Source: Saccharopolyspora kobensis
GTDB lineage: Bacteria > Actinomycetota > Actinomycetes > Mycobacteriales > Pseudonocardiaceae
Length of the DNA stretch: 64,000 bases
NCBI RefSeq assembly: GCF_900108315.1
Contig: NZ_FNVB01000002.1
Location: 372,001 to 436,000, forward strand
Direction of reading: 5' to 3'
The notes below the pieces were generated by a model, which worked only from the letters and a program-made list of their open reading frames with translations, searched no databases and was not told the origin of the DNA. Shown here in pieces: positions 44,201 to 52,873 of this stretch. The stretch's first letter is position 1; every line of letters begins with the position of its first letter. Position numbers and translations under genes: made by a program.

Positions 44201-45775
44201 TCAGCGCGGCGGCACCAGGGCTTCGCCGTGGTACCGGCAGTTCGGCGCCCAGAGCAGGAACGAGCCCATGCCGTTGGCGCGGGCGGCGTCGATCTGCGCC
44301 GCCACCTCCGCCGGGCCGTAGCGCACGCCGAGGCTGAAGTCCTGCAGCCACGGGATGATCTGCACGTCGGTGCCCTCGACCGCCGCGCGGAACTCCGCCA
44401 GCGAGCGCACCACGATGTCGTACGGCTGCGCGTTGGGATCGGCCACGCCGAACTCGCCCGGCGCCCAGTGCGACGGGTAGACCATCGGCGAGATGTAGTC
44501 GACGTGCTGCGCCATCTGGCGGATGTCCTGGGCGATCTCGGTCGGGCGGTCCACCGCGATGCCGAAGACCGAGGCGCCGAGCAGCGCGCCGCGCGAGCGC
44601 ACCTCGGGCTGCGTCCGCCGCAGGAAGTCGGCGATCGCCGCCTCCGGGGTGGTGGTCAGGCCGGGGATGCGCATCCGGCCGAGGTCGCCGTCCGGTCGGC
44701 GCACGTAGTCGTAGAGGACGTCGTCGAAGCCCAGCTCGGCGGCTTCCGCGGCGATGTCGACGTTGTAGCGCACCACGGTGGGATCGGTGAAGTTGGTGAA
44801 CGCGTAGCCGCCGTAACCACCGCTCCACGGCCGGCCGTCGGCGGTCTGCACGACCCGCTCCGGGTGCCCGCCGCGCCAGGACGCCTCGCCCAGCACCGGG
44901 TCCTTGAAGGCCACCAGCCTGCCGACCACGCGAACGCCCATCGCGTGCAGCTGGTCGAGCACCTGACGCGCGTTGTAGTAGCCCTTGACCGCGCCGATCT
45001 CGTGCGCCAGGGGCACCGCGGAGTCGTAGACGACTTCTCCGCTCTCGTCCTTGAGATCCAGCTCGACGGTGTCGATCTGGCCGCGCCGCGCCAGCTCCAG
45101 CACCGGTTCGCGCAGCGCGCCGCTGGTCCAGGCCAGCCCGGTCAGGTGCACCGCGCGCATCCCGGGATGTCTGGTGTGGACGGTCACGGAGCGCTCGGTG
45201 CGGTTGCCCGCGACGTCGGTGGCGACGACCGGCACCTGCCGCTCCGGCCGCTCGACGACCGCGCGGAACCCGCCCTGCGGATCCGACGCCACGGGATTGC
45301 CCGCGACCAGGACTTCGGCCGCACCGCGGGCGGTTCCCGCCACGGTCACCGCCGCGTCCGGCGCTTCCGCGCGCAGCGACTCCCCGACCTGCAGATCCGG
45401 TGGCGAGTCGTCCACTGCGAACGTCCGGCTCGCGGTGGTCGAACCGATCCAGGAGGGCACCACGACGCGCAGTTCGTGCGGCCCGTCGGCCAGTTCGACC
45501 GGGAGCAGCCGGTGCGCACCCGCTTCGCGGTGCACCGGAACATCGCGGCCGTCCAGCAGGACCCGCACGCCGTCCTCGGCACCGGAGCGGATCTGAATCG
45601 ACCCCACGTCCGCGGACGTGATGGGACGATCCGGCAGCCCGGCGATCTCGACGTCCTCAGTGGACAGACTTCGGAGCGGCAGGACGCCGAGCAGCAGCAC
45701 CAGCGCGGCGCTCACTCCGACCACGACGAACCCGGGCAACCCGGCCAGCACCCGCACGCGGGCAGCATCCGTCAT
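44201..45775 (-). CDS. DUF4015 putative glycoside hydrolase with membrane anchor
   Basis: A 524-residue protein with an N-terminal membrane anchor (residues 9-32), two Ig-like beta domains (residues 50-200) and a C-terminal TIM barrel of the DUF4015 putative glycoside hydrolase family (residues 215-524: VELDLKDESGEVVYDS, HAMGVRVVGRLVAFKDP, YAFTNFTDPTVVRYNVDIAAEAAELGFDDVLYDYVRRPDG and YISPMVYPSHWAPGEFG). Family members are predicted to cleave extracellular polysaccharide, but no activity is firmly assigned. GGGGAGG precedes the ATG at 45775. It diverges from a lipoprotein polysaccharide deacetylase. Confidence 0.88.
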   Translation of the reverse strand: MTDAARVRVLAGLPGFVVVGVSAALVLLLGVLPLRSLSTEDVEIAGLPDRPITSADVGSIQIRSGAEDGVRVLLDGRDVPVHREAGAHRLLPVELADGPHELRVVVPSWIGSTTASRTFAVDDSPPDLQVGESLRAEAPDAAVTVAGTARGAAEVLVAGNPVASDPQGGFRAVVERPERQVPVVATDVAGNRTERSVTVHTRHPGMRAVHLTGLAWTSGALREPVLELARRGQIDTVELDLKDESGEVVYDSAVPLAHEIGAVKGYYNARQVLDQLHAMGVRVVGRLVAFKDPVLGEASWRGGHPERVVQTADGRPWSGGYGGYAFTNFTDPTVVRYNVDIAAEAAELGFDDVLYDYVRRPDGDLGRMRIPGLTTTPEAAIADFLRRTQPEVRSRGALLGASVFGIAVDRPTEIAQDIRQMAQHVDYISPMVYPSHWAPGEFGVADPNAQPYDIVVRSLAEFRAAVEGTDVQIIPWLQDFSLGVRYGPAEVAAQIDAARANGMGSFLLWAPNCRYHGEALVPPR

Positions 45776-45935
45776 CGCTTTCGCCTCCCCGACTAGGCGA
45801 ACTCGCGCGGCAGCACGAAACTCGTGCTCTTCCAAGCGGAATGCGTGCGGCCCACCATCCCAGCCGGGACGCGGCAGATCAATTAACCAGTTGGAGTATC
45901 CCCAAGCCGCGAAACCGGGACCTACCGTTGGGTCG

Positions 45936-46955
45936 ATGCTGCCAGCAGTGCGAGCCGGATGCGCCGTCGCCGCGGTGACGGCGCTCGCCGCCCTGGCCGG
46001 TTGCAGCGCGCCGCCACCACCGCCACCGCGCCAGGTCGCCGAGGTTCCGCCGCCGCCACCGCCGCCACCTTCGCCGGAATCGGTGGGCGCCAACGAGCTG
46101 GGCGACGTCCCGGTGCTCATGTACCACCGGATCACCACCACGCCGACCAGCGCTTACGACCGCACTCCGGAGGACTTCCGCGCGGAGCTGGAACGGCTGG
46201 CGGCCGAGGGCTACGTCCCGGTGACCGCCACCGAGTACGCCACCGGGCGGCTCGACCTCCCGGCGGGCGCGCACCCGGTGGTGCTGACCTTCGACGACGG
46301 ATCCGCCACCCAGTTCACAGTGGACGGTTCGGGTGGGCCGGCGCCGGGCACGGCGGTCCGCATCCTGCTCGACGTGGCCGCCCAGCACCCGGGATTCCGC
46401 CCGACCGCGACCTTCTACGTGTTCAACCCGCCGTTCGAGGAACCCAGCGGCAGGCGCAGCCTCGGCTGGCTCCACGAGCACGGTTTCGAGATCGGCAACC
46501 ACACCCTCGACCACCCGAACCTGGGCCGGCTCAGCGGTGACGAGGTGCAGCAGCAGATCGCCGGCATGCAGCGGATCATCACCGATGCGGTGCCGGGCGC
46601 GGAGGTGCGCTCGATCGCGCTGCCGCTGGGCGCGCGCCCGGACGACGAGCGGCTGGCCGCCGCCGGTTCGGCCGACGGGACGACCTACCGGCACGACAGC
46701 GTCCTGCTGGTCGGCTCCAACCCGGCGCCCTCACCGTGGTCCGCGGACTTCGACCCGGCCAACGTGCCGCGCATCCGCTCTCAGGCGGCGACCGGCGCGG
46801 ACGCCCGGTTCGGCTCCACCGCCTGGCTCGACCGGCTGGCGGCCGATCCCGCCCGCCGCTACACCTCCGACGGCGATCCGAACCGGATCTCGGCGCCGGC
46901 GGACAACGCCGCCCAACCCGCGGCCGCGGTCGCCGAACGCGTCTACCGCTTCTGA
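45936..46955 (+). CDS. lipoprotein polysaccharide deacetylase
   Basis: A 339-residue lipoprotein. The signal ends in the lipobox LAGC (Cys22), followed by a proline-rich spacer with runs of six and eight prolines (residues 25-46). A carbohydrate esterase 4/NodB-like domain follows: PVLMYHRI, VVLTFDDGSATQF (catalytic Asp), FEIGNHTLDHPNL (His-x3-His metal site) and the arginine-containing IALPLGARP. It should remove N-acetyl groups from cell-surface glycans such as peptidoglycan or poly-N-acetylglucosamine. The poly-proline spacer probably spans the wall. It diverges from the DUF4015 glycosidase across 160 bp. Confidence 0.92.
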   Translation: MLPAVRAGCAVAAVTALAALAGCSAPPPPPPRQVAEVPPPPPPPPSPESVGANELGDVPVLMYHRITTTPTSAYDRTPEDFRAELERLAAEGYVPVTATEYATGRLDLPAGAHPVVLTFDDGSATQFTVDGSGGPAPGTAVRILLDVAAQHPGFRPTATFYVFNPPFEEPSGRRSLGWLHEHGFEIGNHTLDHPNLGRLSGDEVQQQIAGMQRIITDAVPGAEVRSIALPLGARPDDERLAAAGSADGTTYRHDSVLLVGSNPAPSPWSADFDPANVPRIRSQAATGADARFGSTAWLDRLAADPARRYTSDGDPNRISAPADNAAQPAAAVAERVYRF

Positions 46956-47512
46956 GCCAGCCACTCGTCGCGGGTCAGCTCGTACTCGACGTCGCCGTGC
47001 TCCTCGCCCTCGATCGGATCGCCCGGCCAGTCCGCCTGGAAGAACGTCCGCACGTACCGCATCCCGGCCTTCTCCATCACCCGCCGCGAGCCGGGGTTGA
47101 CGACCATCGCCTGCGCGAAGATCCGCCGCAGCCCGAAGTCGGCGAAGCCCTTGTCCAGCAAGGCGATCGCGCCCTCGGTCGCGTATCCCTTGCCCCAGGC
47201 GGACCGGTGGAACCGGTAGCCGAGCTCGGCCTCGTCCGACGGCCTGCCCTCCGCGGGCTGCAGGATGAACAGCCCGACGAACCGGTCGGTGGCCCGCTCC
47301 AGCACGGCCCACCTGCCCAGTCCGCCGAACTTCTGGTAGCACGAGAGGTAGCCGGGCAGCATCTTCTCGACGACCTCGCTCCGCGTCAGCGGTGGCCCCG
47401 CGAAGATGTACCGCATCACGTCGGGATCCCCGTTGAGCTCGAGGACCAGATCGACGTCGTCGGCCCGGAACTCGCGCAGCACCAGCCGCTCGGTCGTCAG
47501 AAAGGCGTCCAC
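46943..47512 (-). CDS. GNAT acetyltransferase, RimJ/RimL-like
   Basis: A 189-residue acetyltransferase: TTERLVLREFRADDVDLVLELNGDPDVMRYI, a Val-Gly strand (FVGLFIL), and the acetyl-CoA loop RFHRSAWGKGYATEGAIALLDKGFADFGLRRIFAQAMVVNPGSRRVMEKAGM. This layout is that of ribosomal-protein N-acetyltransferase-like GNATs, which acetylate proteins or small amines. Its 3' end overlaps the deacetylase gene by 13 bp (convergent). It starts with GTG and diverges from the leader ORF at 47621. Confidence 0.9.
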   Translation of the reverse strand: MDAFLTTERLVLREFRADDVDLVLELNGDPDVMRYIFAGPPLTRSEVVEKMLPGYLSCYQKFGGLGRWAVLERATDRFVGLFILQPAEGRPSDEAELGYRFHRSAWGKGYATEGAIALLDKGFADFGLRRIFAQAMVVNPGSRRVMEKAGMRYVRTFFQADWPGDPIEGEEHGDVEYELTRDEWLAQKR

Positions 47513-47620
47513 CCGCGGGATTCCAGCACTCCCCGCAGCACCCGGGCAACCGGTTTTCCGCCGCGCGGCCCCGGTCTGCTACCGTGTCGGAAGACCGCTC
47601 GCGAACTGGGAGGTGAGTTG

Positions 47621-47689
47621 ATGATTGCCGCGGAGGCCGCTGCCACGCGCAGTGCCCGGATCATCCTCACATCCCGGGTCCCGGTCTGA
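47621..47689 (+). CDS. putative 22-residue leader peptide
   Basis: A 22-codon frame beginning ATG ATT and ending ...RIILTSRVPV. GGAGGTGA (47609-47616), a near-perfect match to the 16S anti-Shine-Dalgarno, stands four bases before the ATG. TACCGT at 47580-47585 is a possible -10 element. The next gene starts 77 bp later, a spacing typical of translational attenuators. The peptide has no membrane or signal character. A short upstream ORF with stronger initiation signals than the gene it precedes suggests a regulatory leader. This is inference. Confidence 0.5.
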   Translation: MIAAEAAATRSARIILTSRVPV

Positions 47690-47766
47690 TCTCCTTCTCC
47701 CTCCCCGCTTCGCGCGGCGAGTCGTGCTGAGCGCATTCCGGGGCCCCTCGAACAAGGGTCTCCAAG

Positions 47767-49026
47767 TTGTCCCACATCCTTGAAGCGTTCTTCGCCCTGC
47801 ACCGCGGCCTGCCGCGGCAGAGCGCCGGCTCCGACGCCACCACCCGGCACCTGCTGCGGCAGGCCGGGCCGCTGCCCGCCCGTCCCCGCGTCCTGGACGC
47901 CGGGTGCGGACCGGGCCGCTCCGCCCTGGTGCTGGCCGAGGAGACCGGCGGTCACGTGACCGCCGTGGATCTCCACCAGCCCTTCCTGGCCGAACTCGAG
48001 CAGGCGGCGGCTGACCGCGGGCTGTCCGACCGGATCACCGCGCTCCCGCTGTCCATGGCCGAACTCCCCTTCCCCGACAACACCTTCGACCTGATCTGGG
48101 CGGAGGGCTCGGTCTACAACATCGGGTTCGACACGGCGCTGCGGCTCTGGCGCCGGCTCCTCGCTCCCGGTGGCGCCATCGTCGTCACCGAGATCGAATG
48201 GGCGCGCACCCCGTCAGCACCGGCGCGGTCCTTCTGGGACGCGGCGTACCAGCTCCGCGATCACGCCGCGAACGTCGAGGCGGCCCGCGCGGCCGGTTAC
48301 CGCACCACCCACCACTGGCCGCTGCCCGACAGCGACTGGTGGGACGAGTACTACAACCCGCTCGAAGCGCGCATCGCCGAGGCCGATCTGGACCGGCCGG
48401 GCATGCGCGAAGCGGTCGCGGCGGGGCGCGCGGAGATCGCGCTGCGCCGCGAGCACGGCACCGAGTACCAGTACGCCGGATACGTCCTGCGTCCCGAGCA
48501 CGAGAACGGAAAGCACCGCATGAGCTGGACCACCCGACCGGAGACCGCCGCCGATCTGCGGGCGATCCGCGAGGTCAACCTCGCCGCCTTCCCCACCGCC
48601 GAGGAAGCCGACCTCGTCGAGGCGCTGCGCGCCGACCAGGACGCGTGGATCGACGGGCTCTCCTTCGTCACCGAGGCCGAGGACGGCAGCATCGTCGGGC
48701 ACGCCCTGCTCACCCGCTGCCACATCGGCGGTGCACCCGCCCTGGCCCTCGCCCCGTGCGCGGTGCTGCCCGCCTACCAGCGCAAAGGCGCCGGTTCGGC
48801 GGCGATCCGGGCGGCGCTCGAAGCGGCGCGCGCCCTGGGTGAGAACACCGTCGTGGTCCTCGGGCACGCCGACTACTACCCGCGGTTCGGGTTCGTCCCC
48901 GCGTCGCGGCTGGGCATCCGCGCGCCGTTCGAGGTGCCCGACGAGGCGATGATGGCACTCACCCTCGACCCGCAGCGCCCCGCGCTCACCGGCACCATCC
49001 GGTACCCGGCGGCCTTCGGGGTCTGA
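47767..49026 (+). CDS. fused class I SAM methyltransferase and GNAT acetyltransferase
   Basis: A 419-residue fusion. Residues 1-250 are a Rossmann methyltransferase (motif I VLDAGCGPGRSAL, post-I TAVDLHQP, motif II-like FPDNTFDLIWAEGSVYNIG, then LLAPGGAIVVTE). Residues 255-419 are a GNAT N-acetyltransferase (WTTRPETAADLRAIREVNLAAFPT, LAPCAVLPAYQRKGAGSAAIRAALEAARALG and VLGHADYYPRFGFVPA). The TTG start at 47767 has AAGGG upstream and is downstream of a strong leader ORF. Substrates are unknown. Two modifying domains on one chain suggest sequential action on one small molecule, possibly a toxin or antibiotic. Confidence 0.88.
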   Translation: MSHILEAFFALHRGLPRQSAGSDATTRHLLRQAGPLPARPRVLDAGCGPGRSALVLAEETGGHVTAVDLHQPFLAELEQAAADRGLSDRITALPLSMAELPFPDNTFDLIWAEGSVYNIGFDTALRLWRRLLAPGGAIVVTEIEWARTPSAPARSFWDAAYQLRDHAANVEAARAAGYRTTHHWPLPDSDWWDEYYNPLEARIAEADLDRPGMREAVAAGRAEIALRREHGTEYQYAGYVLRPEHENGKHRMSWTTRPETAADLRAIREVNLAAFPTAEEADLVEALRADQDAWIDGLSFVTEAEDGSIVGHALLTRCHIGGAPALALAPCAVLPAYQRKGAGSAAIRAALEAARALGENTVVVLGHADYYPRFGFVPASRLGIRAPFEVPDEAMMALTLDPQRPALTGTIRYPAAFGV

Positions 49027-49068
49027 TGTCCGCGGCGGCGTGCCTCGTCTCCGGGGCACGCCGCCGGT

Positions 49069-49200
49069 TCAGCAGGTGCTGCCGCAGGTCGCGGCCGTCG
49101 CCTTCCGCAGGTCGCGGACGAGGTCGAAGTCGATCGAGTCGACCCCGCGGAAGCGCAGGCAGCTCTTGCCCGCGTCGTGACCGGCGAGCCGCTCCGGCTC
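49069..49200 (-). pseudogene. C-terminal remnant of a DUF1801-type protein
   Basis: The frame reads AGHDAGKSCLRFRGVDSIDFDLVRDLRKATAATCGSTC before a stop. This resembles only the C-terminal end of DUF1801/YdhG-like proteins (GKGCLRFxxxxxIDxDLVRxLLR). No N-terminal part is present in this frame: upstream the frame runs into the end of priA. It is therefore most likely a decayed or truncated gene left downstream of priA. Confidence 0.5.
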
Positions 49201-49202
49201 CG

Positions 49203-51227
49203 TCAGAGCATTTCCAGCGGGTCGAGGCGGACTTGGAGCTCGGCCGCCTTGCGGGCCGCGCGGATCGCTTGGGCCGCGTGCAGCGAACTCGCCAGAGCGC
49301 GGCCTTCGGCGCGGTCGACGCGCACGATCAGGCGTTCCCGCTCGGAGTTGCCGTCCTCGTCGACCTCGCCGAGCGGCACCGGGCCGAGGATCTCCGCCGA
49401 ATCCGGCAGGTCCGCGGAGTCCAGCAGCGCCTCGATGGCCTCCGGAGTCCCGTCGACGGCCGCGACCCGGCGCGCCGGGGGGAAGCCGAGCTCGGCTCGC
49501 TCGGCCAGCTCCAGCGAGGCGAACCAGGCCGGATCCCACCGCACCAGCGCCTGCACCGGCTGCAACGAGGACTCGGCCATGACGACCACCCGCCCACCTT
49601 CCCGGGCCGGGCGCACCAAGGCAGCCGCGTCGAACCACAACCGCAGCGTCGTCTCGGCCGCGCGCAGCTCGGGCCGGGCCAACAGCGTCCGCCCGTCCAG
49701 CAGCAGCGCCGCGCCGTAGCCGCCCTCGGCCACCGGCTCGGCTCCCGGCGTGCACACGATCAGCGCGGGCTTGGCCGGAACCGTCGCCAGCACCTCCCCG
49801 GCCCCGGAGGTCCGCACCGTCACGTTGCTGAAGGCCCGCCCCAGCTCCTCAGCCGTGCGGCCGGCGCCGACGGCGATCGCCCGGAGCCGCCGCGACCCGC
49901 AGTTGCCGCACTTGAACGCCGCTTCCGCGGCTCCGCACCAGCTGCACGCCGCCGGCTTCGGCGCGCCGCCTTCGCTGCCTCCCGGCAGCGCCAGCGGCCC
50001 GGCGCAGCGCCGGCACCGCGCCCGCTCGCGGCAGTCGCCGCACGCGAGCGCCGGCACGTAGCCGCGCCGCGGCACCTGCACCAGCACCGGCGCTCCCGCG
50101 CCCAGCGCGGCTCGCGCCGCTTCGAAGCCCACCGACGGCAACCGCGCTGCGCGCGCCGCCGGGTCGCGGGCCAGCTGGGTGTCGTCCTCGCCGATGGCGG
50201 TCACTCGCGGCGCCGCCGCTCGCACCTCCGTGCGGTGCGCGACAAGTTCGTGCGCCCAGCCCGACTCGGCGAGCAGTGCGGCTTCGGCGGTGCGGGCGAA
50301 CCCGCCGACGATCAGCGCGGCTCCTGCCACGTGCGCGCGCTGGGTGAGCACGTCGCGGGTGTGCGGGTAGGGCACCTGGGGATAGCTGTGCAGGTCGTCG
50401 CCGTCGTCCCACACCGCCGCGAAGCCCAGGTCGTGCACCGGGGCGAACATCGCCGCACGCGTCCCGACCACCACTCGCGACGCACCGCGCAGGACCGACA
50501 GCCAGCGCCGGTAGCGCTCGGCGGGCGCGAGTTCGGCGGCCAGCGCGACGACCTCGTCGCCGACCAGACCGGCGCAGGCGTCGTGCACGCGTTGCAGGTC
50601 GCGGTGGTCCGGGACGACGATCAGCGCTCCGCGCCCGGCTGATGCGGCGGTCGCGGCGGCTTCGGCCAGGCGGGCCGGCCAGTCCTCGCCGGGCAGCGCC
50701 TGCCAGACCGCCCGCGCCGAGCGGCCGGCGTGCAGGGCGTCCAAAAAGGACTGGCCGTGCTGGTAGCGGGCCCAGCCGTCGGTGCCGGGGCGGGCCGGGG
50801 GCGGGCCGGGCTCGCGCGGGGCCTTCTTCTCCGCTCCCGCGTGCCGCGGCGGAATGGCCAGGCGCACCACGTCGGCGAGCATGCCGCCGTAGCGGGTGGC
50901 CACCGCGCGGGCCATCTCCAGCAGCTCCGGGGTCAGCACCGGCTCGGCCGACGGCACCCGCTCGACCCAGGACAGGGTGCCCTGGAAGTCGGTGGTCTCG
51001 TTGCGCTCCAGCAGGTAGCCGTCGACCAGCTTGCCCCGGAAGCGCACCCGCACCCGGCAGCCGGGCACCGCGTCGGCGTCGAGCCGGTCGGGGACGAGGT
51101 AGTCGAACGGGCGGTCCAGGTGCACCGGCAGCGGGACGTCGACCAGCACGCGGGCCACCGGTCGGTGCGCCGCCGCGGTCCGCTCTTCCGTCGCCCCCTT
51201 CCGCTTCCGGGGTTGTGCACCTGCCAT
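49203..51227 (-). CDS. priA: PriA-like primosomal protein lacking helicase motifs
   Basis: A 674-residue PriA homologue. The N-terminal 3'-end-binding domain (ARVLVDVPLPVHLDRPFDYLVPD, GCRVRVRFRGKLVDGYLLER) and the two zinc clusters (CGDCRERARCRRC, CSWCGA, CGNCGS) are intact. The helicase motifs are degenerate: the Walker A position reads SAGRGALIVVPDHRD without a GKT/S, and the DEAH position reads VWDDGDDLHSY. This is the usual actinobacterial form, thought to act as a loader or scaffold rather than an ATP-driven helicase. It starts with ATG at 51227 after a GGCAG-like signal. Confidence 0.93.
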   Translation of the reverse strand: MAGAQPRKRKGATEERTAAAHRPVARVLVDVPLPVHLDRPFDYLVPDRLDADAVPGCRVRVRFRGKLVDGYLLERNETTDFQGTLSWVERVPSAEPVLTPELLEMARAVATRYGGMLADVVRLAIPPRHAGAEKKAPREPGPPPARPGTDGWARYQHGQSFLDALHAGRSARAVWQALPGEDWPARLAEAAATAASAGRGALIVVPDHRDLQRVHDACAGLVGDEVVALAAELAPAERYRRWLSVLRGASRVVVGTRAAMFAPVHDLGFAAVWDDGDDLHSYPQVPYPHTRDVLTQRAHVAGAALIVGGFARTAEAALLAESGWAHELVAHRTEVRAAAPRVTAIGEDDTQLARDPAARAARLPSVGFEAARAALGAGAPVLVQVPRRGYVPALACGDCRERARCRRCAGPLALPGGSEGGAPKPAACSWCGAAEAAFKCGNCGSRRLRAIAVGAGRTAEELGRAFSNVTVRTSGAGEVLATVPAKPALIVCTPGAEPVAEGGYGAALLLDGRTLLARPELRAAETTLRLWFDAAALVRPAREGGRVVVMAESSLQPVQALVRWDPAWFASLELAERAELGFPPARRVAAVDGTPEAIEALLDSADLPDSAEILGPVPLGEVDEDGNSERERLIVRVDRAEGRALASSLHAAQAIRAARKAAELQVRLDPLEML

Positions 51228-51412
51228 GCCTCTTCTCTACCAGAAGCCCAGGACCGCCCATCAACAGCACGTCAGGACACGCACAACCACCATCAGGACG
51301 GCGCTCGGAAGCCCCACCGCCCACCCGGACCGGCGTACTCCTGAGAGCACCGGCGAGGAGGAAGCATGACCGAACCGACTCCAACCCAGCCACGAGCAAC
51401 CAGATACCAACC
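51228..51412. other. non-coding space upstream of priA
   Basis: A 185-bp stretch between priA and repeat copy 2 with no supported gene. It is rich in CCA/CAC on the plus strand and should carry the priA promoter on the minus strand. No clear -35/-10 pair was recognised. Confidence 0.35.
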
Positions 51413-51556
51413 CCAGTCCTGCTCAACCGCATCTCAGGGGACCGTGACGCGAACCAGCCACAAGAAACCCCGAAAACTCGAGATCAACCCCGAACGCGAC
51501 CACGACTGTGAATCGCGGAGAGGCGGAACAGTGGATCGCGGAGAGGCGGAACTGTG
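51413..51556 (+). repeat. copy 2 of the ~120-bp dispersed 5'-module, with duplicated ribosome-binding segment
   Basis: It aligns with the complement of 5931-6050 and with 52957-53080. It ends at the GTG start of lysA (51554). The last 23 bases, containing CGGAGAGGCGGAAC and a GTG, occur twice in tandem (51511-51533 and 51534-51556), so two near-identical initiation signals stand one after the other. Confidence 0.88.
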
Positions 51557-52873
51557 ACCCTGGCCGAATTGCTGCCCACCTACCGCCGGAGCCTGCCGGA
51601 GAAGCTGCCCGCCGAGATCTGGCCCGACGCGGCGGTGGCGATGCCTTCCGGCGATCTGGTGGTGAGCGGCGTCTCGCTGACCGAGCTCGCCGACCGCTTC
51701 GGCACGCCCGGCTACGTGCTGGACCTGCCGACGCTGCGCGCCCGATGCCGCGCATACCGCGCGCTGGACGCGGAGATCGCCTACGCGGGCAAGGCGTTCC
51801 TGTGCAGGCGGATGGCCCGGCTGATCGCCGAGGAAGGCCTGTCGCTGGACGTCTGCTCGGGCGGGGAGCTCGCCACCGCGCTGTCCGCCGGCTTCCCCGC
51901 CGAGCGGATCTTGTTGCACGGCAACGCGAAGACCGATGCGGAGCTGCGCGCGGCGGCGCGCGCCGGGGTGGGCCGGGTCGTGGTCGACTCGCTCGCGGAG
52001 ATCGACCGGCTGAGCGGAGCGCAGGACGTCCTGATCCGGGTCACGCCCGGCGTCGACGGCCGGACCCACCGGGCGGTGGCCACCGGGACCGAGGACCAGA
52101 AGTTCGGCACGTCGCTGGCCGGCGGGCAGGCCGCGGTGGCCGTGGCGCGGGTGCTCGCCCGCCCCGAGCTGCGGCTGGTGGGCCTGCACTGCCACCTCGG
52201 CTCGCAGATCACCGACATCTCCGCCTACGAGGAGGCGGTGCGGCGGCTGGTGGCCTTCCTCGCCGAGATCGCGGTGCGCCACGGTGTCGCGCTGCCGCAG
52301 CTCAACCTGGGTGGCGGGCACGCGGTGGCCTACTGCCCCGGCGATGCCGCGTTCGACCTGCGCTCCTTCGCCGCCCGCATCCCGCGCGTGCTGAGCGACG
52401 AGTGCCGCAAGCACGGCCTCCTGCCTCCGCGCCTGACGCTGGAGCCGGGCCGGGCGATCGCGGCCCGGGCCGGGCTGACGCTGTACCGGGTGGTGACCGT
52501 GAAGCACAGCAGCACCCGGACGTTCGTGGCAGTGGACGGCGGCTTCAGCGACAACCCGCGCGCGGAGTTGTACGGCGCGCGCTACACCGCGCGCCTGGTG
52601 GGCCGGTTCAGCAGTGCGCAGAAGCGCTCGATGCACGTGGTCGGACGCCACTGCGAGGCCGGTGACGTGCTGATCCCCGACGCTCACCTGCCGTCCGACA
52701 TCCGCGCCGGAGACCTCCTGGCGGTCCCGTGCACCGGTGCCTACCACCACTCGATGGCCTCGACCTACAACCTGGTCCCCCGACCTCCGGTGCTGGCCCT
52801 GGACGACGGAGCGGCCGAGCTCTGGGTCCGCCGCGAGACCGAGGAAGACCTCCTCCGCCGCGACACCCCCTAG
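51554..52873 (+). CDS. lysA: diaminopimelate decarboxylase-like PLP enzyme
   Basis: A 439-residue fold-type III decarboxylase: PLP lysine in IAYAGKAFL, LSLDVCSGGELATAL, ILLHGNAKTDAEL, GLHCHLGSQITD, LNLGGGHAVAY, LEPGRAIAARAGLTLYRV and the second-subunit active-site GRHCEAGDVL. Conserved residues and length fit LysA, which converts meso-diaminopimelate to lysine. Since no other lysine or threonine genes are near, it may be a second copy or an enzyme for a related D-amino acid. The GTG start is supplied by the repeat module immediately upstream. Confidence 0.88.
   Translation: MTLAELLPTYRRSLPEKLPAEIWPDAAVAMPSGDLVVSGVSLTELADRFGTPGYVLDLPTLRARCRAYRALDAEIAYAGKAFLCRRMARLIAEEGLSLDVCSGGELATALSAGFPAERILLHGNAKTDAELRAAARAGVGRVVVDSLAEIDRLSGAQDVLIRVTPGVDGRTHRAVATGTEDQKFGTSLAGGQAAVAVARVLARPELRLVGLHCHLGSQITDISAYEEAVRRLVAFLAEIAVRHGVALPQLNLGGGHAVAYCPGDAAFDLRSFAARIPRVLSDECRKHGLLPPRLTLEPGRAIAARAGLTLYRVVTVKHSSTRTFVAVDGGFSDNPRAELYGARYTARLVGRFSSAQKRSMHVVGRHCEAGDVLIPDAHLPSDIRAGDLLAVPCTGAYHHSMASTYNLVPRPPVLALDDGAAELWVRRETEEDLLRRDTP

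Noticed and set aside
51366-51557. 63-codon ORF ahead of lysA
   Set aside because: It is a reading of repeat copy 2. The equivalent frame is not kept in the other two copies, so it is not a gene.
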